Below are positions 9,652 to 17,731 of a stretch of DNA of 64,000 bases, piece after piece. Every line of letters starts with the position of its first letter. The stretch's first letter is position 1. This DNA is from Wenyingzhuangia fucanilytica (lineage in GTDB: Bacteria; Bacteroidota; Bacteroidia; Flavobacteriales; Flavobacteriaceae). The translations under genes and the position numbers were made by a program. A model generated the notes under the pieces. The model was not told where the DNA came from, ran no database searches, and saw nothing but the letters and a program-made list of their open reading frames with translations. The stretch is taken from positions 2,402,501 to 2,466,500 of the forward strand of contig NZ_CP014224.1 in assembly GCF_001697185.1 (NCBI RefSeq). The letters are read 5' to 3'.

Positions 9652-12600
9652 TTAAGCTTCGTTTGTGTTTCTGATTTTAGTTTGATAAACTACATTATTG
9701 TCAGTTCCAATGAACTCTAACAATCTATATGCACGCTCATCTTTACGTAAAGCAGTAACTTCATCTTCTGGGTTATTAATATCTCCAAACTTGATAGAAC
9801 CTGTAGCACAAGCACTAGAACAAGCTGTAGTGAATTCATTAACATCAACTGGTCTACCCTCTTTTTTAGCATCTAGGATAGTCTTTTGAGTCATTTGAAT
9901 ACACATAGAACATTTTTCCATAACTCCACGAGAACGTACTACTACATCTGGGTTTAATACCATCTTACCAAAGTCATCATTCATATGGAAATCAAACTCA
10001 TCATTGCTGTTGTATTTAAACCAGTTAAAACGACGTACTCTATAAGGACAGTTGTTAGCACAGTAACGAGTACCAACACACCTGTTGTATGCCATTTGGT
10101 TTTGACCTTGACGACCATGAGAAGTTGCAGCCACAGGACATACAGTTTCACAAGGAGCGTGGTTACAGTGCTGACACATGATAGGTTGGAAAGCAACCTG
10201 AGGGTTTACAGCTTCTACAGTTTCTAATGACTCATAGAATGCTGCATTATCTTGTGTAGTAGGAGCTGAATTAGTTTTCTTAGTTTCTAATCCTTCATCT
10301 CCTTCCGAAGTATAATATCTATCAATACGCAACCAGTGCATATCTCTACCCACTCTAACTTCATGTTTACCTACAACTGGAACGTTGTTTTCAGAGTGAC
10401 ATGCAATTACACATGATCCACATCCTGTACAAGATGTCAAGTCTATAGATAAATTAAAGTGATGTCCGATAGAACGATCTTGATCTTCCCATAAGTCAAC
10501 TTTAGTAACATCAACTTCTTGGTGTTTTAAAGATACCTCTGGTCTTGGATTCCACTCTTCAGCGTTTCCATGTTTATACTCTTCTAAGCTAGTTTCTCTT
10601 AAAATATCATGACGACCTGCTATTGTGTGTTGTAATTGCTCACAAGCAAATAAATGTTCACCACCTGCATTTGTAACTGAAGCTATTTGAGAACCTCCAA
10701 AAGCAACTGCATAAGCATTTACTCCTAATAACATTTCTTCTTTTAAACCTTTAGTTTTACCATATCCATAAGATAAAGCTAAAGTTCCTTGTGCTTGACC
10801 TGGTTGGATTAACACAGGAACATTCTCAATAGCTACTCCTTTTACAGTAACTGTAGCATATTGACCATTGATAGCACCATTATCTTGAACTGGGTTTGTA
10901 AACCCTAATTTATCGGCATCTGCTTGAGAAATTAACAAGTAGTTATCCCAAGACGCTCTTGTTAATGGATCTGGTAACTCTTGTAACCATGGGTTGTTTG
11001 CTTGTTGACCATCTCCTAAAGCAACTGAAGAATATAATGTCAATTCAAACTCACCTGTTTTTGTATTTGCTTTTAAAGCTTTTGCTGCAGCAGCAACATC
11101 TATAGAATTAGCACTTAATGTTGTTGCACTAACAGTAGCAAAACCATCATGTAAAGCTTTGTTCCAAGAAGAACCATTTAAAATAGTTGTTTTTGCAAAA
11201 GAAGATAAGTAATCGTAATAAGAAGTACTTACACCTGTCCATGCTAACACACAATCTTGGAATTGTTTTGTATCAAACAATGGTTTGATAGTTGGTTGTG
11301 TTAAACTATATTGATTTGCTGTAATAGTAACATCTCCCCAAGCTTCTAAATAACTTGGTGTTGCTAAAGCATATTGCATTTCGCTTAACGTTTCATCTTC
11401 TTTAGATGAAAAACCAACTGTTAATTTTGTTTTAGCTAAACCAGCTTTAAAATCAGCTGCATTTGCTAGAGTATATACAGGGTTTGTATTATAAGTAATT
11501 AAAGCACCTACTTTACCTGCTTTTAATTCAGCTACTAAACTTGCAACCTCAGCATCATTTCCACCACGTACATACTTTACGTTAGTAGTATCTAAAATTT
11601 CAGAGTTTAAATAGTTGTTAATTGCTAAAGCAATTAATTGAGCATTCTTATCTTGAATACCAGTAACAACAACTGCTTTGTTTCCTGCCTTTTTTAATTG
11701 AGCAGCAGCCTTTTTAATATCTGCATCTGCTGGAGTTTTCTTAGATGCTAAGCTTTGTCCAGTAATAGCGTTATATAAATTAATTAAAGCATACGATTGC
11801 TCAGATGGCTTTAATACAATTCTTTTATCAGCATTTGCTCCAGTTAAAGAGTAGTTTGCTTCTACTTGGATATGGCGAGAAAACTTTCCTGCCTTTACAT
11901 CTCTACCCGCAGCATAAGCAGCTTCGAATCCTCCACCTTGCCAATCTCCTAAGAAATCTGCACCAATAGAAACAATTACTTTAGCATCATCTAATTTATA
12001 ATTAGGTAACGCTCTTTCACCGTAAGACTCTTCAAAAGCATCTAAAGCAGCAGATTCTGTTACAGCATCATAAACTACATGAGATACATTATTATATTTT
12101 TTTGAAAAATCAGCAATAATAGCATCTGTTGATGGACTTGCCATAGTTCCTGTTAAGAAAACTATTTTTTCTCCAGCGTTAGAAAGTTGTTCTAACTGAG
12201 CTGTTATTTTTGAATTTACATCAGACCAAGAAGCTGTATTCCCTTTTATTTTAGGACCTCTTAATCTTAGACTGTCGTATAAAGAAAGTACTGATGCATT
12301 TACACGTGCATTAGTAGTTCCTTTTGCTTCTTTGTTTGGTAAAATAAAAACAGGACGTCCTTCTTTAGTTTTTACCAAAACGTTTGCAAAGTCAAATCCA
12401 TCTGCAATAGTAGATGCATAATAATTTGCAACACCTGGAGTTACCTCCTCTGGTTTTACAACATAAGGAACAGATTTTATTACTGGTCCTTCACAAGCTG
12501 CTAAAGAAGCTGCTGCTGTTGTAAACCCAACATATTTTAAGAAATCACGTCTTGTTGTACTAGACGTTTCTAAAGTTTCTTTATCACCTAAAAACGATTC

Positions 12601-12705
12601 AGGAGCTTGTCCTTCATTAAATTCGTTTTGTTCAAGCGAAGCAACAATAGAACTATTTTCATTTAGTTCCTCAACACTTTTCCAGTATTTTTTGTTTGAT
12701 GCCAT
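9652..12705 (-). CDS. actB: alternative complex III subunit ActB (molybdopterin-like plus iron-sulfur domains)
   Basis: Large periplasmic iron-sulfur subunit. 1017 residues: a Tat-like twin-arginine motif T-R-R-D-F-L-K at 51-57 preceded by a long leader, then a possible lipobox Cys71 (SLAAC), a large molybdopterin-oxidoreductase-like domain, and a C-terminal ferredoxin domain with four cysteine clusters (CTGCGSCVIAC; CQHCNHAPCETVC; CVGTRYCANNCP; CSMC...CSSAC). In this family the oxidoreductase domain has lost the Mo cofactor and serves as scaffold; I see no reason to think otherwise here. The extra N-terminal segment before the Tat motif is typical of these proteins. 63 nt after actA. Confidence 0.95.
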   Translation of the reverse strand: MASNKKYWKSVEELNENSSIVASLEQNEFNEGQAPESFLGDKETLETSSTTRRDFLKYVGFTTAAASLAACEGPVIKSVPYVVKPEEVTPGVANYYASTIADGFDFANVLVKTKEGRPVFILPNKEAKGTTNARVNASVLSLYDSLRLRGPKIKGNTASWSDVNSKITAQLEQLSNAGEKIVFLTGTMASPSTDAIIADFSKKYNNVSHVVYDAVTESAALDAFEESYGERALPNYKLDDAKVIVSIGADFLGDWQGGGFEAAYAAGRDVKAGKFSRHIQVEANYSLTGANADKRIVLKPSEQSYALINLYNAITGQSLASKKTPADADIKKAAAQLKKAGNKAVVVTGIQDKNAQLIALAINNYLNSEILDTTNVKYVRGGNDAEVASLVAELKAGKVGALITYNTNPVYTLANAADFKAGLAKTKLTVGFSSKEDETLSEMQYALATPSYLEAWGDVTITANQYSLTQPTIKPLFDTKQFQDCVLAWTGVSTSYYDYLSSFAKTTILNGSSWNKALHDGFATVSATTLSANSIDVAAAAKALKANTKTGEFELTLYSSVALGDGQQANNPWLQELPDPLTRASWDNYLLISQADADKLGFTNPVQDNGAINGQYATVTVKGVAIENVPVLIQPGQAQGTLALSYGYGKTKGLKEEMLLGVNAYAVAFGGSQIASVTNAGGEHLFACEQLQHTIAGRHDILRETSLEEYKHGNAEEWNPRPEVSLKHQEVDVTKVDLWEDQDRSIGHHFNLSIDLTSCTGCGSCVIACHSENNVPVVGKHEVRVGRDMHWLRIDRYYTSEGDEGLETKKTNSAPTTQDNAAFYESLETVEAVNPQVAFQPIMCQHCNHAPCETVCPVAATSHGRQGQNQMAYNRCVGTRYCANNCPYRVRRFNWFKYNSNDEFDFHMNDDFGKMVLNPDVVVRSRGVMEKCSMCIQMTQKTILDAKKEGRPVDVNEFTTACSSACATGSIKFGDINNPEDEVTALRKDERAYRLLEFIGTDNNVVYQTKIRNTNEA

Positions 12706-12768
12706 GGTTAATTTTGTTTTATCTATAATTGATGCTAACTATAACTTAGCTTAAAATCCTTAATACTC

Positions 12769-13989
12769 TTAGTAATGACACTTACCACACTCCTTACCTC
12801 CTAATTGAGCAATAGTAACCTTATTTACTCCATATTTTTGAGATAATTGTTCGTGTATCTTTTTATAGTATCCGTTACCTGCAATATTCACCTCTGTCTC
12901 TTTGTGACACTCGATACACCAACCCATTGTTAATGATGCATGTTGATGTAACTCATCCATTTCCTCTACAGCTCCATGACATTTTTGACAAGCAACTCCA
13001 GCAACAGTTACGTGTTGTGAGTGGTTAAAGTATGCGAAATCTGGTAAGTTGTGAACACGTACCCATTTAACAGGCTTAGTCACCCCAGTATACTTTAAGT
13101 TTTCTGCATCCCAACCAGCAGCATCGTATACTTTTTGAATTTCTTTATCTAACTTAGATTTGTCTAATACTCTTCCTTCGCCTAATTTCACCTGAGTATC
13201 ATCTGCAACTTCAGAAATATTCTTATGACAGTTCATACAAACATTTACTGATGGAATTCCAGAAGTTTTAGAGTGTTTGGCTGATGAGTGACAGTATTGA
13301 CAATCAATCTTATTATCACCTGCGTGAATTTTATGAGAGAATGCAATTGGCTGTACTGGCTGATATCCTTCATCAACACCTACAGACATTAATGCTGTAA
13401 ATCCAAAATACACTCCTAAAAACACTAAAATAATTGTTGCGAATATCTTTAAGAAACCGTTGTTACTTTTTAAGAAAACCCATCCTATTAAAGCTAACAA
13501 AACCAACGTTACTACTACTGTAGCGATTTTTGGTAAAACTTGACTAGGTGTAGACTCTACCTCTACTGGTTGAAAAGCAGCAGCAGCTCCTCCTTTTTTA
13601 ACATCTCCAACAGTAGTATAAGCAATAATACTTTCTATCTGATCATCAGACAAAAACTCAAAAGTACTCATTGCAACACCACCAAACTCTTCGTATACTG
13701 CTTTTGCATCAGCATCACCAGAAGCTCTTAACTTGTTGTTGTTTTTAATCCAGGCTTTTAACCAATCCATTTCACGACGTTCTGCAACGTGCGCAAGAGC
13801 AGGTCCTGTTGATTTCTTGTCTAACTTGTGACATGAAGCACAATGCATGTTAAACAATGCTTTTCCAGCTTTTACTTGCTCATCTGATGGTTTATCTTGT
13901 GCAGATAAACTTAAAGAAAAAGAGAAGAAAAGCGCTAAACTTAACTTTAAAACACTAGATAATTTTCTGTGTAATTTCACAATTTTCAT
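12769..13989 (-). CDS. actA: alternative complex III subunit ActA, six-haem cytochrome c
   Basis: First gene of the operon. Signal peptide to about residue 30, then a class I monohaem domain (CASCH at 50-54, likely axial Met107), two membrane helices at about 152-173 and 178-200, and a five-haem domain with CxxCH at 230, 251, 334, 358 and 401. The total is six haem c sites in 406 residues: the usual pentahaem ActA with a fused N-terminal cytochrome domain. The haem chain would pass electrons from ActB towards the oxidase. The promoter is about 85 nt upstream. Confidence 0.94.
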   Translation of the reverse strand: MKIVKLHRKLSSVLKLSLALFFSFSLSLSAQDKPSDEQVKAGKALFNMHCASCHKLDKKSTGPALAHVAERREMDWLKAWIKNNNKLRASGDADAKAVYEEFGGVAMSTFEFLSDDQIESIIAYTTVGDVKKGGAAAAFQPVEVESTPSQVLPKIATVVVTLVLLALIGWVFLKSNNGFLKIFATIILVFLGVYFGFTALMSVGVDEGYQPVQPIAFSHKIHAGDNKIDCQYCHSSAKHSKTSGIPSVNVCMNCHKNISEVADDTQVKLGEGRVLDKSKLDKEIQKVYDAAGWDAENLKYTGVTKPVKWVRVHNLPDFAYFNHSQHVTVAGVACQKCHGAVEEMDELHQHASLTMGWCIECHKETEVNIAGNGYYKKIHEQLSQKYGVNKVTIAQLGGKECGKCHY

Positions 13990-14072
13990 ACAGTTGTATA
14001 ATAAGTTTTAAATATATTCTAAAGTGCAATTTAATAAGACATGATATAAATCATTTTAAATTTCACGTATGG

Positions 14073-14080
14073 CAAAAGTA
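14073..14080 (-). promoter_or_regulatory. act-cox operon promoter, -7 box
   Basis: Minus-strand TACTTTTG matches TAnnTTTG exactly. The -33 region at the expected spacing is only partial (TGTTC around 14099-14103). The predicted start near 14066 gives a leader of about 77 nt before actA. Confidence 0.45.
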
Positions 14081-14169
14081 ATATTATGCATCCAATTGGA
14101 GAACAGTTATACCGTCTAAAAGTTAATTTATATATATTCTAAATAAGAGGTTTTTAAGATTAGTTTTGT

Positions 14170-14177
14170 TATATTTG
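14170..14177 (+). promoter_or_regulatory. promoter -7 box of the SPOR-like gene
   Basis: TATATTTG, an exact match to the Bacteroidota -7 box, 23 nt before the ATG at 14201. No convincing -33 TTG. The actA promoter is divergent and about 95 nt away. Confidence 0.45.
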
Positions 14178-14200
14178 TTTGAAATCAAAACAAATTATTC

Positions 14201-14548
14201 ATGCATAATAAAATAATTCTTATTTTTACTCTAGTAATCAGCATGTCTTTCACAATAACGATGAATTCTCAAGAGCAAAAATCTTCATTAGATCATTTTC
14301 TAGAGAAGAAACGTAACTATAACAAAACCAGTAAAATTGGCTATAGTGTTTTATTGTATAATGGTAACGAAGAACAAGCATTGACTGTTTATAATTCATT
14401 TAACGAAGAGTATAAAGACATTAAGGTTAAACTTTCATATGTTAGTCCAGACTGGAAGGTAATGACAAAAGCATATAGCACAAAAATTGAAGCTGAACGC
14501 ATTTATTTAATTGTTAAAGAAAAACATCCTAACGCGAAAATTTTATAA
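14201..14548 (+). CDS. secreted SPOR-like protein
   Basis: 115 residues with a signal peptide (about 1-23) and a C-terminal segment (about 47-115) that has the length and pattern of a SPOR domain: a beta-strand (IGYSVLLYNG), a helix with EEQALTVYNSFNEEY, a second strand, and a closing DWKVMTKAYSTKIEAERIY-type repeat. SPOR domains bind denuded glycan at division sites. Many Bacteroidota have short periplasmic proteins of this shape. It is followed after 2 nt by a PAS/LuxR regulator. Domain call by pattern only. Confidence 0.6.
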   Translation: MHNKIILIFTLVISMSFTITMNSQEQKSSLDHFLEKKRNYNKTSKIGYSVLLYNGNEEQALTVYNSFNEEYKDIKVKLSYVSPDWKVMTKAYSTKIEAERIYLIVKEKHPNAKIL

Positions 14549-14550
14549 AA

Positions 14551-15327
14551 TTGATTGTTCAAGAAAACATAGATATCTATCAAGAGGTCTTTAATTCAAT
14601 TAAAGATTATAATAAGGGGATTGTAAATACTCATATTAATAAACTTAAAGAGTTAGATACTTTTTTATTGCCCTCTCAATCTTTTTTTATTTTAACCAAC
14701 ACTATTAATAATACTTATGAGTTTGTAAGTAAAAACTTTGAAAAAACACTCGGACTTAGTATAGACAAGATGATGAACGAAGGGGTTCCTTATTGGTTTA
14801 GTCATCATCATCCAAAAGACTTGGAAATATGGTTAAACATTCTAAATGAATTAATGTCATTTACTATGTCGGAAATTCCTGTTGAAGACCGAAAAAAACT
14901 TTCCTATACTTGGAATTTAAGAATCAAAAACTCTAAAGGAGTCTATGTTAACCTACACAAACATCAAACCCCAATTGCTTTTGATGAAACTGGAAAACCT
15001 ATTGTTGGAATAAGTCATAATACTATTACCTCAGAAAATATTGAATTGCCAATTATAGCATCTATCAAGATGTTAAATGACAATGATGAATACGAAACTG
15101 TTTTTTACAAAAACTACAGTCAACAATTATTGACAGAGGGTTTATCTAACAGAGAAAAGGATGTTTTAAGATTATTAGCCCTTAACTTAACAAGTAAAGA
15201 AATAGGTGAAAAACTATTTATTAGTTCACATACTGTTGATGGACATAGAAGGAAAATTATAAAAAAAACAGGGTTGAAATCTACTGGAGAAATTATACAA
15301 TACTGTAGGTCTCAGCAATTATTTTAA
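14551..15327 (+). CDS. PAS domain LuxR-type transcriptional regulator
   Basis: 258-residue regulator: a PAS-like sensor domain at about 35-150 and a C-terminal LuxR helix-turn-helix (LSNREKDVLRLLALNLTSKE to the end) with the SSHTVDGHRRKI recognition helix. There is no receiver domain, so it is not a classical response regulator; a ligand or redox signal may act through the PAS fold. The frame starts at TTG 14551, two nt after the previous stop; the first in-frame ATG lies about 70 codons in and would cut the PAS domain, so TTG (or ATT at 14554) with coupling to the upstream gene is preferred. Confidence 0.8.
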   Translation: MIVQENIDIYQEVFNSIKDYNKGIVNTHINKLKELDTFLLPSQSFFILTNTINNTYEFVSKNFEKTLGLSIDKMMNEGVPYWFSHHHPKDLEIWLNILNELMSFTMSEIPVEDRKKLSYTWNLRIKNSKGVYVNLHKHQTPIAFDETGKPIVGISHNTITSENIELPIIASIKMLNDNDEYETVFYKNYSQQLLTEGLSNREKDVLRLLALNLTSKEIGEKLFISSHTVDGHRRKIIKKTGLKSTGEIIQYCRSQQLF

Positions 15328-15342
15328 AAAATTATACTACAA

Positions 15343-15383
15343 CAAAAAAGCGGTGCACTATGATATAGCGCACCGCTTTTTTT
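15343..15383 (+). terminator. terminator of the PAS/LuxR gene
   Basis: Stem GCGGTGC / GCACCGC, extendable by CTAT/ATAG in the loop, flanked by A6 and T7. It lies about 20 nt past the stop codon. Confidence 0.9.
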
Positions 15384-15398
15384 ATCAACTCCATCCAA

Positions 15399-15419
15399 AA
15401 ACACTCAAATTGAGTGTTT
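15399..15419. repeat. palindrome AAACACTCAA-A-TTGAGTGTTT
   Basis: A perfect 10-bp inverted repeat with a single central base, lying between two terminators. A longer relative with the same CTCAA-N-TTGAG core is at 15570-15618. Could be a regulator operator, a repeat element or the foot of a small RNA; there is no T-run, so not a terminator. Confidence 0.7.
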
Positions 15420-15447
15420 CAATAACCTTATATCTATTGTATTTTTG
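15417..15447 (+). promoter_or_regulatory. possible promoter of a short transcript
   Basis: -7 box TATTTTTG at 15440-15447, an exact consensus match, with TTTC (15417-15420) in the -33 position at 19 nt. A transcript from about 15454 would run to the terminator at 15511-15545, about 90 nt, and holds no open frame longer than the five-codon ATG at about 15490. Confidence 0.3.
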
Positions 15448-15510
15448 AGTTAAGAAAAAGTTTGTTATCAACAGTAATGTTGGTTTTCATGAAAAAGAAA
15501 AAGTAATAAG

Positions 15511-15545
15511 ACACTATCCATTTAATAATGAATAGTGTTTTTTTA
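15511..15545 (+). terminator. terminator of an unassigned short transcript
   Basis: 12-bp stem (15511-15522 with 15527-15538, one mismatch), four-base loop and a T7 tail. No gene ends here: the upstream regulator already has its own terminator at 15343-15383, so this hairpin implies a separate short transcript. Confidence 0.75.
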
Positions 15546-15569
15546 TTTTACATCTTTTAGTCATAATAG

Positions 15570-15618
15570 ATGAGTGCATTTAAAAACGCTCAACTTGAGT
15601 GTTTTTAAATGCACTCAT
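15570..15618. repeat. 24-bp-arm inverted repeat related to the palindrome at 15399
   Basis: Arms 15570-15593 and 15595-15618 pair over 24 bases with one G/T mismatch around a single central base. The core AAAAACGCTCAA / TTGAGTGTTTTT repeats the 15399-15419 palindrome and is extended by ATGAGTGCATTT on both sides. No T-run after it. Confidence 0.75.
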
Positions 15619-15713
15619 GTTCACTAACTTTAGAATATCAAATCAAACAAGGATATTAAAGTAATTATATAATTTTGAGTTTTATCGTTGAAAAAGGAAT
15701 AGTTGTTTAAAAA

Positions 15714-15748
15714 AAAGACGTTACTTGCTATGGTAACGTCTTTTTTAT
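15714..15748. terminator. bidirectional terminator at the ettA 3' end
   Basis: Stem GACGTTAC / GTAACGTC flanked by A-rich and T-rich tracts on both strands. It ends ettA, 20 nt past its stop, and can end any rightward transcript from the 15.4-15.7 kb stretch. Confidence 0.85.
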
Positions 15749-15767
15749 TTATTTAGTATTTAGAATT

Positions 15768-17459
15768 TTATCTAATTAACTTTTTATATTTTATTCTTTT
15801 AGGAATATTATCTCCTCCTAATCTTTTTATCTTATTTTCTTCGTATTCAGAGAAAGATCCTTCAAAGAAATAAACTTGGGAATCTCCTTCAAACGCTAAG
15901 ATATGCGTACAAATTCTATCTAAGAACCAACGGTCGTGAGAAATCACTACTGCACATCCTGCAAAGTTTTCTAAACCTTCTTCTAGAGCTCTTAGTGTAT
16001 TTACATCTAAATCGTTAGTAGGCTCATCTAACAACAACACGTTACCTTCTTCGCGCAAAGTCATTGCTAAGTGTAAACGGTTACGTTCTCCTCCTGATAA
16101 AGTAGATACTTTTTTATTTTGCTCTGATCCCGAAAAATTAAAACGTGATAAATAAGCTCTTGAATTCACCATTTTTCCTCCCATCATGATTAACTCTTGA
16201 CCTTCAGAAAAGTTTTCCCAGATTGATTTTTCAGGATCAATATTAGAATGGTTTTGATCAACATAAGCTATCTTAGCTGTTTCTCCAACGACAAATTCTC
16301 CTTGATCTGGGGTTTGTTCTCCCATAATCATTCTAAAGATCGTAGATTTACCAGCACCGTTTGGTCCAATAATTCCTACAATTCCGTTTTGAGGTAAGTT
16401 AAACTCTAAATTATCATACAGTAACTTATCTCCAAAAGCTTTGGCAACGTTTTTAGAAGCTATTACATTGGTTCCTAAACGAGGTCCATTAGGAATATAT
16501 ATTTCTAATTTTTCTTCTACTTGTTTTTGATCTTGGTTCATCAATTTATCGTAGTTCTTTAAACGAGCTTTAGATTTTGCTTGACGACCTTTTGCTCCTT
16601 GACGCACCCATTCTAATTCTCGTTCTAATGTTTTTTGACGTTTAGAAGCAGTCTTTTCTTCTTTAGCCAAGCGCTGTCCTTTTTGCTCTAACCAAGACGA
16701 ATAGTTCCCTTTCCATGGAATTCCTTCTCCTCTATCTAATTCTAAAATCCAACCCGCTACGTTATCTAAGAAATATCTATCGTGCGTGATTGCAATAACA
16801 GTTCCTTTATATTGTGCTAAGTGTTGTTCTAACCAATGTACAGATTCAGCATCTAAATGGTTCGTAGGTTCATCTAACAACAATACATCTGGTTCTTGTA
16901 ATAACAACCTACATAAAGCTACACGTCTGCGTTCTCCTCCAGATAAATTTTTGATTGGCGTATCCCCTTCTGGAGTACGCAAAGCATCCATAGCAATTTC
17001 TAACTTGGTATCTAACTCCCAAGCATTAGAAGCATCAATCTGATCTTGTAATTCAGCTTGACGAGCCATTAATTGATCCATTTTATCGGCATCAGAATAC
17101 ACTTCTTCTAAACCAAACATGTCGTTAATCTTATTGTACTCTTCTAGAATAGCAACTGTTTCTGCAGCCCCTTCTTTTACAATATCCATCACCGTTTTAT
17201 CATCATCTAATTGAGGCTCTTGCTCTAAATACCCAACTGAATACCCAGGCAAAAAGGTAATATCTCCTTGATAATTCTTTTCAGTTCCTGCAATGATCTT
17301 CATCAAAGTAGATTTACCAGAACCATTTAATCCTAAGATTCCGATTTTAGCTCCGTAGAAAAAACTTAAATGAATATTTTTTAATACTTGTTTTCCTGTT
17401 GATTGGTAAGTTTTACTCAATCCAGACATGGAAAAAATTACTTTCTTATCGTCTGACAT
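15768..17459 (-). CDS. ettA: energy-dependent translational throttle protein EttA (ABC-F ATPase)
   Basis: Soluble ABC-F protein that binds the ribosomal E site and gates translation with the ATP/ADP ratio. 563 residues with two ABC cassettes: Walker A GLNGSGKST (about 41-49) and GPNGAGKST (about 350), each followed by LSGGER signatures and LLLDEPTN Walker B motifs, separated by the charged linker (the P-site tRNA interaction motif region, about 250-310). The C-terminus KRIKYKKL matches EttA rather than the resistance-type ABC-F proteins. It is monocistronic; a minus-strand -7 box TATTTTTG is at 17482-17489. Confidence 0.93.
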   Translation of the reverse strand: MSDDKKVIFSMSGLSKTYQSTGKQVLKNIHLSFFYGAKIGILGLNGSGKSTLMKIIAGTEKNYQGDITFLPGYSVGYLEQEPQLDDDKTVMDIVKEGAAETVAILEEYNKINDMFGLEEVYSDADKMDQLMARQAELQDQIDASNAWELDTKLEIAMDALRTPEGDTPIKNLSGGERRRVALCRLLLQEPDVLLLDEPTNHLDAESVHWLEQHLAQYKGTVIAITHDRYFLDNVAGWILELDRGEGIPWKGNYSSWLEQKGQRLAKEEKTASKRQKTLERELEWVRQGAKGRQAKSKARLKNYDKLMNQDQKQVEEKLEIYIPNGPRLGTNVIASKNVAKAFGDKLLYDNLEFNLPQNGIVGIIGPNGAGKSTIFRMIMGEQTPDQGEFVVGETAKIAYVDQNHSNIDPEKSIWENFSEGQELIMMGGKMVNSRAYLSRFNFSGSEQNKKVSTLSGGERNRLHLAMTLREEGNVLLLDEPTNDLDVNTLRALEEGLENFAGCAVVISHDRWFLDRICTHILAFEGDSQVYFFEGSFSEYEENKIKRLGGDNIPKRIKYKKLIR

Positions 17460-17653
17460 ATTTTTTAAATTTTAATAGGCTCAAAAATACTTCTTTTTTT
17501 ATACAAAGACTATACATAAAAGAAAAGCCTATTGCAGATTTTACTATTAGCAAATGATATTTAGGTAAACATCAAACAATGGCTTATTTAAAAAACAATC
17601 TCATACAATAGTTAAACAAACCTAACTGTTCTTTATTAAAAAGAATATAAAAG

Positions 17654-17692
17654 CAAAAAGCCTCCTAAATTTTAACATCAGGAAGCTTTTTA
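17654..17692 (-). terminator. terminator of the GH16 gene
   Basis: Imperfect stem of AAAAGCTTCCTGATG with its partner on the minus strand (GCxTCCT/AGGxAGC with flanking A/T), about 40 nt past the GH16 stop codon, ending in a T-run. The rest of the gap 17460-17731 holds only the ettA upstream region. Confidence 0.65.
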
Positions 17693-17731
17693 AACTATTT
17701 TGACCATTATTTTAAGACCTTGACAATTCTA

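Noticed and set aside
14551-15327. response regulator for the kinase at 35 kb
   Set aside because: No receiver domain and no kinase next to it; called a one-component PAS regulator instead.
15399-15618. attachment site or transposon ends suggested by the two palindromes
   Set aside because: No recombinase, no target duplications and the spacers carry promoter- and terminator-like elements; kept as possible small-RNA units.
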